The notes beneath the pieces were generated by a model that had not been told where the DNA came from, searched no databases, and saw only the letters and a list, made by a program, of their open reading frames with translations. From Cyathus striatus (lineage: Eukaryota > Basidiomycota > Agaricomycetes > Agaricales > Nidulariaceae), in contig JAOVFP010000012.1 in assembly GCA_025738555.1 (NCBI GenBank), positions 3,658,001-3,722,000 of the forward strand: 64,000 nucleotides of DNA, given 5' to 3'. Made by a program: the position numbers and the translations under genes. The first letter of the stretch is position 1. Every line of letters starts with the position of its first letter. Shown here piece after piece: positions 23,729-36,179 of this stretch.

Positions 23729-24315
23729 CACCTCAGACAAGGCCAAATCTGATCAGGGTAAATATGGTACAACCCGATGTAGTTAACAATTAGAATAGTT
23801 ACATAAATATGTCATTTGACAGATCCATGCTCATATTTAGAAAAAAGTTATGAATCGGGTGCGTATCAAATCCATGAGCATTATTGAGAATATAACAATA
23901 AGACATATGTAGAATATCATACAAAAATCGGTTACCATACCGATGTATGATAAAATTCTGAATTGGGGCACACATTTGTCCCTAGAACCAATCCGAAAAC
24001 TTATTTTAATTGTGTTCTGTGTCCCTATCTTATCACATATTCTGAATTTCCCCTGGTAACAGATCTTAAATTTGACCTTTATCACATCTTCGCTCCGATT
24101 TAAAATATAATCAAGGATATGTTACTCGCTCCGATTTATGTACAGATCGTAAATATGACAACTAAAAATATTGATTACCCACTCACAGGGCCATTCACGG
24201 GCCGCTCGTATCTGCTCACAGGACCGCTCACAGCCACTCACTACCCACTCTGTCCCCGCCCAGTTCCCCACTCAATCATTTTAGACTCCCCCGACTTCTT
24301 TCAAAATCTAACAAA
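23729..24315 (+). repeat. Left inverted terminal repeat of the CACTA element
   Basis: About 587 bp that match the reverse complement of 53151-53741, with scattered substitutions and small indels. The outermost 10 bp are identical; long shared words such as GGTAAATATGGTACAACCCG occur at equal depth in both. The inner part (24178-24251) has clustered CACTCAC-like words. Confidence 0.9.
24178..24251 (+). repeat. Subterminal CACTCAC-like motif cluster, left
   Basis: About six degenerate copies of CACTCAC (some TTCAC or CTCAC) spaced 10-14 bp. Subterminal repeats of this kind are binding sites of the accessory transposition protein in plant CACTA elements; the same role here is an inference. Confidence 0.55.
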
Positions 24316-24480
24316 CCATGTATATAATTATTATTATTACTATACTTATTACTCTTATTACTAATGTACGGTTTAAATATACCAATAGAGCAACCTACAT
24401 ATACTCATAGAACAAACTACTTACACTAATACAACACATTACCTGTAGTATACAAGCTAAGTAAAAAAATGAAATGGCGA
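24316..24480. other. Spacer between left terminal repeat and purine-rich block
   Basis: AT-rich with a short TTA/TAC repeat at about 24320-24365; no gene. Confidence 0.5.
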
Positions 24481-26300
24481 CAAATAGCAGTGGCGACAAC
24501 GATTCCGTTGCGCATGAATGAGAGAGAAAGGAGGGAGCAAGCTAGGAGCTGAGGTAGGTGGTTGGGGGAAGGGATGGGGACAAAGAGACGTGTGAAGAGA
24601 AGGGAGGGAGAGAACAAGAAGGTGCATAGCCTCATCAATTTCAAGACAAGGGAAAAGGAGAGAGAGAGAGAGAGTGCAAAGGGAGAAAATGCTTGCCCTT
24701 GTCACTTGCGAGAGAGGGCGAGAGAGGGCGAGAGCTAGAGAGGCCCGAAGGTGAGAGGAGAAGATGGGGGAGAGGGGGCAAAAGGGAGATAGATAGAGAA
24801 ACGATCACCCTCATCACTTGCGGGACAAGGGGGGAGATGACATGAGGTAGGTGGTGGGGTGGGGACCATAGGATAGCACTAGTTTTCAGTCTTGCTGGCC
24901 CAATGCTACTTGACAGACAAGGGGAAAGAGTTGAGGAGGAGGAGGAGGAGGAAAGGGAAGGACAATGACAATGACACGATGCTCATCCCATGCGAGAAGA
25001 GGGATGTGAGGATGCGCCGGAGGTGTTCATCAGATTGATGTTCTTACACATGACATTACACATGTCAATCGCTGGGCAAGGGGAGGAGACACAGGGAAGG
25101 TGGGGAGGGAGGGGATGAAATGGCGAACTTGTCACTTGTGAGATGAGGGGAAAGACATGTTGGGAATTGACACTATGCTTGTCACTTGCTAGATGAGGGG
25201 AGGAGACATGGGGGGGGGAGAGTGAGTGAGCGAGATGAGGGCCATGGAGCGAGAGAGGGTGGAAGCATGAGGGGAGAAGGTGCTCACCCTCATCTCACAA
25301 GTGACAAGGGAGAGGGGGCAAGAGAGGGCAAGAGGGCAAGAGGGCAAGGGTAGAAGATTCCCCTCATCACTTGGAAGATGACAGCGAGAGGGTGGGAGAG
25401 AGAGAGGGACGAGCAGGGGGGAGGGGAGGAGGGAAAGGGAGAGCATAGGAGCAGGCACTCATCCTGGGCCTGATGTTGCCATGCATAACGTTACGCATAG
25501 GGGACATGGCAATGGTTGACGTGGCATTGACAATGTTGGGAATACACTGGTATTATCATTGTTGTTGTGATGCAGGGGGGAAGGAGGGGGGGAGGGAAGC
25601 TGGGTGAGATGGCTGGTGTTGAGAGGGAAGGAAGGAGGAGGGGGGGACGAAGAAACAGCATTGGATGGTGGCTTGGCACTGATGCTGGGACCACATGAGA
25701 GAGGTTGACACCGAGATGTTGAGGGAGGCCTGGATGATGTGGCATCGTTGTCATCGTGATGCAGGAGGAAGAAGGAGAGGGAGGGCTGGTCAATGTGCTG
25801 TTGAAGCCATTCTATCCAGTGCCTTCGTCTTCGTGGTGCGGGGGGGGTGGTTGGGTGGCCTACTGTCATCATTGGGTGGCAGGGGGTGGTGCTGGGTGGT
25901 GGCATGCATGGTGTTCTTTCCAGCAGCATTGTCATCGTTGTTGGCAAGAAGGCGTGGGCACGAGTGGTTGTGGCTGTGGGGACGAGATGGGAGATGGCAA
26001 GGTGGTAGTTGCAGTAGGTGACAATGCTGCTGAGCTGCTGGGATGCATAGGTGGATCCATGATGGCAGGGGTGATAGTGGAGAGGGAGAGGGAGGGAGGT
26101 CTCGACGCCATTCTTGCCGATGGCATCATTGTGAGTGGGAGAGAGGATGAGATGAGAGGAGGGAGGTGATGTGGCATTGACGCCAGAGGGACACCAGAGG
26201 TCAGTGTCATAGTCGTGACACAGGGAACAAGAGCAGAGGGAGAGGGGAGAGGTGGATGCTGATGCCTGAAAGGGAAATGTAGCTGGCCAAGGAGGGCCAT
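24480..26300 (+). repeat. Purine-rich (G+A) degenerate minisatellite block
   Basis: About 1.8 kb in which the plus strand is strongly G- and A-rich, built from degenerate words such as GTCACTTGNGAGA and AGGGGAGGAGACATG recurring at irregular spacing (for example near 24700, 24810, 25130, 25180, 25290, 25365). Open frames on either strand are low-complexity by-products. No gene is supported. Confidence 0.7.
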
Positions 26301-27880
26301 TGCTTCCTGCTGAGGTAGAAGAATTGAATGCAGGGTTGGATTAAATGGTGGGTGTATGGTATGAAGAACCTATAATGAAGTTGTGAACGTACAGGTAGAA
26401 TCTGAAACCAAGGCACCTTCTCCAGACAGCAGCAGCAATGCAGTCTCTCCGTTCGCCCCGAATCCAGCTATTGTTATCATTGTTGGGTGAAATAGATGAG
26501 CGGACAGTGGTATGCGTGGTTGGAGGCAGGAATGAGGTGGGAATGTGTGTGCTCAAGTTCGAAATAAACTTTCAATGGGTTCAAAAGTTATTATTCATCT
26601 CCCTGTATTCTGTAATGAACCAACCAAGCTCTCAATCATTGCTGAGGTGAGTACACATGGTATAGCTATACTGAAGAATTACCTCAAGAGTTATGGCAGG
26701 AACATGCCAAGAGTTGTCGAACCTACATTCATTGCCTATGATCTCCAGGCCACATTCTATGAGGTATGTTCGTCATATTCGTTACTTTTTCTTCATCCAA
26801 TGGTAGATCCATACTTGTAGGTAGGTGATCAGGTTATGGTACGCTGGGGGGGATGTTGGAGGGCTGCAGAATTGATACATGTCGAACATATGGTATGCTG
26901 GAGAGGACATTGGAGGACTGCAGAATCAGTATGCATAGAACAACACAAAAAGCCCAAGTGAAAGAATGCAAAGAAAGGCAAGAATTGCAAAACCAAAGTG
27001 ATAGAGGTAAGTTGCCAATATTTTGCAAGCTGTTAAATACTTACTTTCATCCCTAATAGACTGTTCACTTCTACGTCCATACAGGCAAGATGTCCAGGAG
27101 CTGTCGGATTGTCAGCTGGTACAATATTAGGTACTCCATGTAAGCTTTCCTCGAATTGCTTTACCTTATACATACTTATCTTTTCAGTGCACGAAAGAGG
27201 AATTAAGTGTAAATAGTTGTTCTTTAAATTGTAGTTGAACAATGTGAAAGTCTTGACTGTAGTAGTAGTAATACTTTGTAAAGCAAATACTGTGTAGGAA
27301 TAAGTCTTTGAATTGCTTCAGCTTGATATGATAAACTTACAGAAATGATACTACCACCAAAGCACTATAATACTAATAAAGTAAGGATAGGCCATTTGAA
27401 ATCGACACTCTGTCTCTATGTACACTCTCTTCTATACAGGTATGAATAAGTGATTGGTAAATTTGCAAACTAATAGAAGTGATGTTACCTCCCCGCTTTC
27501 TATGTGAACATATCTATCCAATAGCAAGAATGTGACAGATAGTAGAAGTCAGTAGATGACAAATTGATTTGGAAAAACATACCTCCTGATGCTGTGTATG
27601 CCGTCGAATAAAAACCAATGCCAATGTGCCCAATATCACTAATGAAGAGCAAGTCACATGCTCTTTCTTATATGAGCATGAACAAGTGATATGACCTGTA
27701 TGGGAGATTAGCCTGTTGTATACTTGTCGTAGTTACCAGTGACAGGAGAACAATAACACAATAAAACAGTAATCATCCACACATCTAAAAAGAATAATAT
27801 GTTATGTTTGGCAAGTGTTCGGCAGTATGGGTATATGTAGTACTTATAACCGATATTCACTTTGGAGTACCTAGATCGTC
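26301..27880. other. Transposon interior without a recognisable gene
   Basis: A plus-strand open piece at 26545-26820 (VRNKLSMGSKVIIHLPVF) and a few short frames are present, but no domain or joined exon model can be supported. Confidence 0.4.
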
Positions 27881-28743
27881 ATGTCTAACAGGCTGTCAGC
27901 ACAAAAAGCAGAAGAAATTTTTCGAAGGGCAGTTCTTCGCAAGTCAGCTCTTAGACCCTTCCCAAACCACATACTGGTGCAACTTTGTAAAGATAACCAA
28001 TTGGATGTACAGCCGACAGGTCGAAGGAACTGGGACATACCGATTAAAGATGATTTCATCGCAGCCCTTATCGCATTTCGGAATGGTCAAAAGGTGTCAT
28101 CAGTTGCACAAAACTCTAAGAAACAACCAGCCATAAATGAACCTGAAGAGTTGCCAAAAAGAAAAAAGAATAGGCAAGCTGATCTGACTTCTATACTGTC
28201 TAGTTACATGGACTGACATCATGGCAGACTAAATGAACATTCTAGTGATATTGATTCTCAGTATCAACTCCTCCCCTATGAGGACATGAATTGTGACTCA
28301 CCAGGAACTCCACACTTAGTAGACAAGGGATCAGATGCACCTATGGATATGGTTAGACACATATCCAATCTTGAAGCATCCAAACATACCACTGTGAAAG
28401 TGACGTGAATCAAGTATGTTACTGTATGAGTGTACAAATCTGCAAAGGACTGGCGACATATACATGAAGTAGTTTGTGCTGTCAATGACAAAGGCACTCT
28501 CCACCTTTCTATGATTCAAAAGCATCTCAAAACATCAGTGACAATTCTGGTAAGTGAAATTGTATTTACTCACTGTCAATTGCTGAAACTCTGTAGCCCA
28601 TAGACTCTAAAAGATATCATCCATATTATCAGTATAATCTAGGAAGACTTACCACTGATGAATTAGAGGACCTTATTGACTCTGAAGGATATCTACAGGC
28701 AATTTTTTGCACAAACAAGTGTATAATACAATGTGAAAAGTAG
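27881..28743 (+). pseudogene. Unrecognised transposon gene, possible SAP-like N-terminus, with in-frame stop
   Basis: From ATG 27881 the frame reads SNRLSAQKAEEIFRR and LVQLCKDNQLDVQPTGRRN, then IPIKDDFIAALIAFRNGQK, then a basic stretch PKRKKNR. The helix-turn pattern with LCKDNQL...PTG is reminiscent of a SAP DNA-binding module, but this is only a resemblance. A TGA at 28214-28216 interrupts the frame, which stays open to DSQYQLLPYEDMN and beyond; a later exon pair (about 28449-28557 and 28596-28743) gives HIHEVVCAVNDKG and GRLTTDELEDLIDSEGY. The stop fits a CGA-to-TGA change. Function unknown. Confidence 0.45.
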
Positions 28744-28809
28744 TAAATGTGTATATACTTAAAATATTATGTGGTTAGCAAAATTGTAAAGTATACAAGC
28801 CCAAGAATT

Positions 28810-31529
28810 TCATCTGAAGTATGTACACAGATCCTTGGTTGGTATATCACATTTCTTTCTATCTTTGTACACCCCCTTATATGGCATCACTGTGGTTACA
28901 TCCCCGTTAACCATGTATACCTGGTACATATTTCTGAACTCATGAAAGTTAGCTGGGTTGAAGACAATCACACGTTGAGGCATTCTGGTTGGGTGACTTG
29001 GCTTCATGAACTCTGGCGGTATTTCATGAATGACCTCCTCACCAATTACCCACATGCAGAAACATTTTTTGTCTCTCACTAACCCTTCGAAGTGGCATTC
29101 CACATTTTCCAGGCATCCGTTTTTGAAACCAGAGTTTGCATCAGTTGGTTGCATACCTGAAATTATCACTTTTAATAATTTCCCTTTGAAGATGGTGCCA
29201 TTGGCATCAATCATATGCTTTATCCAATGTTCTGCATATAATGCAATAAATCAATATTTCATGCAAGAGTAATGATACTATGCCTATGCACCATCAAATA
29301 CAGTTGGTTGTCGAGCAGAGCCTTCACCAATGACAGCCATTTGCATTGAGGCAGGGAGAGTCACAGAGGGTTGCAGGGGGAGCAACAATGCTGTATTCTC
29401 TGGAACTACACATATTTTAGTTATGAATGATATAATTGGGTGAGAAACAAACTGCGGTGAGCGAAAGCAAATAATTCAGTGGATGCATCAGAGGATGCTG
29501 AAGCAACCTGGGGGGTCCTTGAGCTTGGATTCCAAGCTGGTGTTTGAGACCCAATCCCAGAATCATGTTCCCAGCAGGGTGTCGAACAAATGCCCAGTGC
29601 AGGTTCGGTGTCCTTTCCAGTAGTTTGAGCAGTAAAAAAATTATTCATGGGCTTGTCACTGTACCTGTAATATTGTTAGTTATTTAAAGAGAGCGATATT
29701 ATACTGTAAAAATACCCTGGAATATACAGGTCCTTCATAGGAAACTCCAGAAGATCCTTCGAAAACATTAGGCATTCCAGGACCTCAAGTTGCACAACAT
29801 TGCTCGTGCTAATGCTCTTCAGGATGCCATGAGTTCCTTTGAGTGGACTGCACCTTACCCAGGTGTATTTCCCATACTGGTGCCGATAAGGATCCACTCG
29901 CATCTGGTAGGCCTCAGAACCATAGGAGGTAGCACTATTTACAGGTGAATCATTTCTCCTGTCTGGCCACTGAAAAGTGGTACTTTGTTGCACTTCGCTA
30001 CAGTGGTCCAGGTCTGACAAGCGAACTTGCAGGTGATTAGCCTATTTAACTTGTTAGAATAAAACAAATCCGCATTAGTAAAAATACTGACCTCTCCTAA
30101 TGGAAAGGCGACAAAGGTAATGGTCTCGTCGCCAATCTTTCCATTACATTCCAGTTGTTACCATCCCAACTCTTCCTTTGTGCTCCCCAGATTTAACCCT
30201 AACACCATCACCAACCTTGAAGAACTTCTGAAGAAGTTCCAGGGATTGTGAAAACACCTGCACTGGAAATTCAACAAGATTCAGCAACACATTTCCTTCT
30301 TCAATATCCTCTATGAATGCCAAGTAATTCTTTCCTCCTTCCAGTGTAATCTTTACTTGATTGTCTATCTTTATAGTCAATAATAGTGATGCACATTGGG
30401 AGAGCTCCATGACATCTGCAGAAATCTGCCTACATTTCTCGAAGGATCTTAATTCGTCTATTGTTGGCATGGTGTCAACCTGGTAGTAGTCATCAGTATC
30501 AAGTTTCCTACGCATGATAAATCCATCTGTGGTATACAGTGAGTTTTGAAAAATATATCCTTTGATAACCTTCTTCTCTGCATCTTCATACTGAACTAAA
30601 AGTTTGCCTGGGCTTATCTCTCAGGCACAGTCAATGTTGAATAACTTGCAAGGTGGCAGAGACAGAATCTTTGACTTTGATGATCCTGTGGCTCGCTTTT
30701 TTGAGGCCTTTTTGTAGAGGATTCTAGGAAAGTGAATGACGTCAATTTGAAATGAGCGATTGCAAACATTAGTTACAAATGCAAGGTCATAGTGGTAATC
30801 CCCTTTGAGTCACACCCAAGAATACTGGGTAGGAATGTAAGTTGACGCTAGTTTTGGGAAAGAATTCCAGCATGTAGTTGGCATCCGATGAATACTATTG
30901 GAGAAAGCTTGGTTATAGATAGCTGCACACTTTTTAACGTCCTCTAGGTTGTGTCCTTCGACATAAACATGACCTGGGATCATGGCTGACAAGAATGCAC
31001 TGTGAATGTGCTTAGGACCAGCTTGGGTTGTGAGCATATGGGCTATTATTTCCTTGGATCCTTCCTACAGAAGGCTAGTAAGAGCTGGTTTTGTGGGTTT
31101 CTTATACAGCCTACTACTGACCTTAACTGGGATGTCAAACATTGGCTAATCTTGAGGTGTTATACTGCTACAAGTGATACTGTGCTTATGGGTTGAAAAC
31201 ATAGGATCACCATCGCGCCCCAAATGGTTACCTATGTGCCTTGACTTTTCAATGTATTTGTTGGTCAAATGGTCAATGAAACTATGTTCAGCTTCAACAG
31301 CCTGTGTTAACGACAAACAGGGACGATCAATGTTATTATCTTTGTCATCTGTGAAATCGTTAATAAAATCATCTATAGGAGAGGTGTTAGTAATAACAGC
31401 TATTTCTTAAAGCCCTTACATACCATCTGAATCAAGCGGTGTTTCATCATCTATGTTGTTAAACCATTGAATCTCTGATGCATCCTTCAGCGAGCCGTCC
31501 TGATTCAGAGCACAGTTATCTTGAGACAT
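28810..31529 (-). pseudogene. Spt5-like NGN/KOW-domain gene with four in-frame stops
   Basis: The minus strand starts MSQDNCALNQDGSLK at 31529, passes an intron, then an acidic region. An NGN-like segment (IPGHVYVEGHNLEDVKKCAA) is followed by a KOW-like segment (SWV-stop-LKGDYHYDLAFV), a second KOW (FKVGDGVRVKSGEHKGRVGM) in 30144-30515, another KOW-like segment (YTWVRCSPLKGTHGILKS) in 29676-30020, and a C-terminal part ending at 28810 (HWIKHMIDANGTIFKGK). Spt5 is the Pol II elongation factor; this is not the housekeeping gene but one of the shorter Spt5-like copies I recall as multi-copy in Agaricomycetes. In-frame stops lie at 31146-31148 (TAG), 31065-31067 (TAG), 30810-30812 (TGA) and 30621-30623 (TGA), so it is inactive unless these are spliced out, which spacing does not favour. 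Confidence 0.7.
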
Positions 31530-31837
31530 CGTATGAATCTGTATCAGTAGGTGTTGTAAGGTGTTGTATTGCTACTACTATGTAACTATGGTATCTATGT
31601 AATGAGGAGGAAAGAATCTTTTCAATGATGCGTCTATAGTTCCTTTTATCATAGGTCCCAACTTAAGGGCAGGCCGCAGGCATCAATGGTCACATGAAAT
31701 TTCCGCCTTCCCTGCTCAGTCCCCACTCCCTCAAATAGGGAGGGCTGCTAGAGAACTCAGAGTTTATATCACTATATGCTACATAACCTGTATATACATA
31801 GTCTGTCATGATATATGTAAGTGTGTGTCTATGAAAA
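31530..31837. other. Spacer between Spt5-like and WD40 genes
   Basis: About 300 bp between two minus-strand genes in the transposon; no gene seen. It likely contains the Spt5-like promoter. Confidence 0.5.
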
Positions 31838-33494
31838 TCAAGAGCTTGATATGTTGAGAGCTGGTGGTGTAAGCATTGTTATCACAGAAGAGCTGTCTTG
31901 AGAGCTGGTTGTGTTGAGAGCTGGCTGTGTGAGCGCCATTATGGAAGAACAGAGCACCTCAACCCATCCTCCAATCGTGTTGGTTAACAGTAGTGCTTGC
32001 AGTCCTTGGAAAAACAGAACAGTGACTATTATTACAATTACCTGTGTATAGGTAAGTGATTTCGATTTCGAAATTGCAATGACATCCTTTTCAGAAGGAT
32101 CTTTAGGTGTAACAGTGTTCTTGTGGGATATGAGATGGATGGGATATATAAGATCGAGATATGTACTTATGATGGGGGTTGAATCCCATAGTTTAATGGG
32201 ATATGGTGACTTGTGATTGTTGTTTTCCGAGGAGCCTGTGGCTACAATACACCTTGAACCAATAGAGACAGCCTTGAATATTGTTAAAGGATGTTAACCA
32301 ATGCTATAGTTCTGAAAGAAGGAGAAGTACCTCAACAACCTGGGTCAGAGCATTGCTTTCATGTGGTAAACACGACTGCATACTCCCAAAATGTGAAAAT
32401 ACACAAGGAGATCCATCATCGCTACCAACAATCATGAGAGAACCATCCAGTGTGCAAGCAAGTTGCAGGGGGAAATTGTGGGAAATTGGGTGTTTGTAGG
32501 TTTTGAGTGGTTTAGAAGGTGGGAGCGAGTATGTGTTGACGCCATTGAATAGATTTGAAACATGGATCTCCTTCTTGCTAGAGACAATAGCATGGCCACT
32601 TGTCCTGTATAAGTAAATGTTGTGAATAATTAGAAAGTGAAACATACATGTGAAACCTCAGACAATGATTCCACTGAGGAGTCCATGGATTGACTTGGTA
32701 ATTAATCCTTATAAGAGTGAGATCAGCTATTATTGCAAACAGGGAGCAACACTTACAGCTCATGCGTTTCGAGCACTGAAAAGAAAATCTGTTTTCCGTT
32801 GTCATGGAAGGAGATGCTATGGATGATGTGGTTATGAGATGGTGTCCTTGCATACTCTTTGAGGTCACCTATAATTTTTGTAAGTGTCAAGAAACAACAG
32901 TATTCAAAATGTCATACCTCCAGAGTTGACTGACCACACCACCAAACAGCCGGTTCCAATACTAGCAAGATGTTGGCCATTCTTGTCAAATGTAATCTCC
33001 TCCATGCAATGTTCATGTGCCTCTGTAACACTTTTGCAGATGAACTAAAGGAAAAAAAAAGAACAAATGAAAGAAAGAAACTAAGGGAGAGTTACCTTAG
33101 TGCTTTCATAATGAAATACCATGATGGAGCCATCTGCGAACCCTACAGCAAACCTCGAACACATGCCTTCAAGTTCTGGCATCCAAACTGTGGCAAATAC
33201 AGGGCCATGGAATACTAGGCTAACAGTCTGAAGAATTACTCCGCTAGACGTATCCCAAATGACAAATGTGCCATCTTCAGCTAGTAGTACATCATTAAGT
33301 CTATATTTTAAACATAAGGAGACAATCATACCTCCACTTAACAACTTTGATAAATCTGGACACAATTTGAGGACGTTGATGGGCTTTTCGTGGTAAAGAA
33401 GGGTATGGATTGCGATGAACTATACCTTTCGTTAGTTCCGAGACACAAAAGTTATGATTACACATACCTTTGGTAAATCAGCTTGAATCGACAT
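31838..33494 (-). CDS. WD40-repeat protein with C-terminal membrane helix (copy 1)
   Basis: From MSIQADLPK (33494) short introns lead to HTLLYHEKPINVLKLCPD, LLAEDGTFVIWDTSSG, GPVFATVWMPEL, FAVGFADGSIMVFHY, GQHLASIGTGCLVVWSVNSG, KQIFFSVLETHEL, NPWTPQWNHCLRF, GSLMIVGSDDGSPCVF and ATGSSENNNHKS...IKLWDS. These are successive beta-propeller blades. After the last blade comes a hydrophobic stretch (VIVIIVTVLFFQGLQ) and a Ser/Thr-rich tail ending at 31838. I found no in-frame stop, so this is the best preserved gene of the transposon apart from the nested element. It belongs to the same family as the plus-strand gene at 50580-52079. A beta-propeller anchored by one C-terminal helix suggests a membrane-associated scaffold; its role is unknown. 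Confidence 0.75.
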
Positions 33495-34716
33495 GGCTAT
33501 GATAATGAGATACTTCCCACTGGAGTGAGGGAAGATATTCTTATAGAAAGGGGGGCGGTTGCATACTTGTGGAGATACTCAATTGTATGATAGACAAAAA
33601 TTTGTCGAATTGTAGACCATACAATAAATAGACAATTAGTTCATTAGATAGGCATATTCTAATAAAACAATTGACTCATCTGAAGTGACATTTTGTTATC
33701 TTCATTTCTTCATCATTGACAGCAAGGATATTTACCCGTAAGTGAACTCTTGTTTTTTTTCATTTCCATTCTTTGTGGTGGCCTTGAATAATAAGGATTT
33801 GTGCCAAGGGGCACTTGGTTTCATTATTCCAATCTCCAATGTATCTACCGGCGTATAGTCCCCATCCAAACAGCCCCACTCGGTCCCCACTCAGTTAATC
33901 CATTAAGCCTAGTCCATACCCTTGTTCCACCTCATATCCATTTTTTCTTTTATTTGTTTCTTTCTTTCAGTCCCACTAGTCCTACTTTATATGTATCTAT
34001 TATGGCTACACAAATATTAATTACTATCTATATATTGTATCTACGGGAACATGAGAGTAAGGAAGAGAGAGAGGGAAAGCGTCCACATGATGCAGCACTT
34101 GCTTTGTGGTATGACCCAACTGAAGGGCAGGTTGCTGTGGGTTGCCGTGACCAGCCCTAAATGCCGGCACTATCTCTGCATCCACAATGACCTGCCCTCC
34201 AGCTGGGCCCTATCACAAAGCAACTCTCGAACCATGGGAATATATTTTTTCTCTCTCTTTCATACCACCATGTTCCCTGTAGCTACAGTAGTTTACTAGT
34301 ATTCAGAGTAGATAGCATAGTATTATAGATAGATAGAATACAATGTACTTTAGATACAACCAATACAATGATTTCAGCATGAATGAACGCCATTAGTATG
34401 GTAAGGAATAGTTCCCCACTTGCTCCCTGCTCAAGTATTGTCCCCAAGCTGATAGTACTAACCTCTATTAGTATTACCCCCACTTGCTTGCCCTCTATTA
34501 TTGTGTATCCCTGGATACAATATTCTTACAATGTAAGTATGTTGTTGTGTCTCACTGGCATACTAGTATACTAACAGAATAATTAGGTCTTATTGTATTC
34601 CTTGGATATGGTATTATATGGGTATGCTACTCTGTTCCACTGGCATAATAGTATACTAACACAATAATTTGGTCCTATTTAATACATTGTCGTCAGGCCA
34701 TGCTGCTCATTTGAGG
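33495..34716. other. Spacer between divergent WD40 and Pro-rich genes
   Basis: About 1.2 kb separating a minus-strand and a plus-strand transposon gene, presumably promoters. It contains two diverged direct copies of a roughly 42-bp word (34552-34593 and 34638-34680). No gene is supported. Confidence 0.5.
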
Positions 34717-34789
34717 ATGTTGAACAATAAACACCCTCCCGTGGGCAGCCTTTCCAATCCTATTCAAACAAGGCGCCGGAGTAGAGCAG

Positions 34790-35160
34790 CTGAGCAGGTA
34801 CATCAGGTCATAAATGACTGTTGTATGAATTCTTACATTTGCTCTTCAGATTACTGCTGCAGGTCCTCCCGTAGATGCTGGCCATCCATACTGTCCCGTT
34901 CCACCAAGGCTGCAGGGCAAGACAAGACTTGCCAGTGAGCAAGTACATCCAGTCATACGCTCCCATTATACATATTCTTACACCCAGTTTTTTAGATTAC
35001 TGGTGCAGGCCCTCTCATAGATCCCAGCCATCCATATCATTCTGTTCCACCAAGGCTACATGGCAGGACACAATTGGTCGAGCAGGTACATATAAGTCAT
35101 ACACTATAAATTAAATGAACTCTTACTCCTGCCTTTTAGACCAACACTACAGGCCAGCGT
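34790..35160 (+). repeat. Three tandem exon-intron units of about 145 bp
   Basis: Units beginning GAGCAGGTACATCAGG, GAGCAAGTACATCCAG and GAGCAGGTACATATAAG each contain a splice donor, a short intron ending in TTCAG/TTTAG and a small exon (the third is cut short by divergence). They are direct duplications of one exon with its intron. Confidence 0.7.
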
Positions 35161-35589
35161 TTTACTCGCATTTGAGTGGAACAAGAGCCATCACCACCCA
35201 ATGAACTAGCACCAGGACAGGCAGAGGTTGCACAAGGCGTGCTCCTTAATCCACAGGCATGTACACTGTCTTTACTGTCTTGATGTTGATCACTGAATAC
35301 AATTGTAGGGCCCCAGACTTGGCACATCTGGACTGCCTCCATGCCAATCGCTATCCCCTGCACCTAGCTTGATAACATCGAGCATGCCAACATGTGCATC
35401 GCTTCTGCCATCTCTGCTCCCAGGAACTTCAGCTGCATTTTTCAGCAGCAATCCTGCCCAGCCATCTGAAGCAGGTGCGCTGGTATGTATCATTTAATCT
35501 TCTCAACATGTCCTTACTCAATATAACTGTAGGGCCCCATACTCGCTGCATTCGGTCCACCCCCTCAACATTCGATGTCTTCTGCACCT

Positions 35590-35860
35590 ACGTCAACAGC
35601 ATTGGTCCTGCATCTGTCTCTGCTGCCTGGAATGTCAACTTGCCCCCAATCATCTCTGGGAAGCATTGTTCGTCCACCCCCAGCATTACCCCCACCTATT
35701 CCACCAGTGGTGGCACATCCACCTCTGCTACCTGGAATGTCAGCTCCCTTCCAATCCTCTCTGGGGAGCATTGTTCATCCACCCCCAGTCCCAGCATTAC
35801 CACCACCTATTCCACCAGTGGTGGCATATCCACTGCTGCTACCTGGAGTGGCAGTGCATG
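35590..35860 (+). repeat. In-frame tandem repeat of about 120 bp (Pro-rich)
   Basis: Two to three copies encode LPGMS, SSLGSIV, PPPALPPPIPPVVA. Copies share long identical words such as CACCTATTCCACCAGTGG. Part of the Pro-rich gene. Confidence 0.75.
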
Positions 35861-36179
35861 GTAGCACTATTGCTCCACCATCACCTTTGTCAATCCCAGG
35901 AGCCTTTCATGAGAGTCCCCCACCAGACCATATTACTTCAATGCAGGTTGATAATGTCAACTGTTTGTTGTCCAGCTCTCAACAGCCTGTCATTCCCAAT
36001 GAGCAAGCTACATCTCAACAAGATTCCTCTTCCAGCATGGCAGTAGATCATCACCCACAGCTCCACACACAGATCAACTAGCCTTCCATCGTACAGCAGC
36101 AGGCCAATCCAACTCCTATCCCCCATCAGCAGGAAATGATGGAGGTCAATGCTTATCATCAGAGCAGTCAGCCTCCCAT

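Noticed and set aside
25459..26300. Several ORFs of 100-160 codons on both strands
   Set aside because: Generated by the purine-rich repeat block; composition only Pro/Ser/Leu or Gly/Arg runs.
30144..30515. Housekeeping transcription elongation factor Spt5
   Set aside because: Too short, lies inside a transposon, lacks the usual C-terminal repeats and has four in-frame stops; better seen as a transposon-borne Spt5-like copy.
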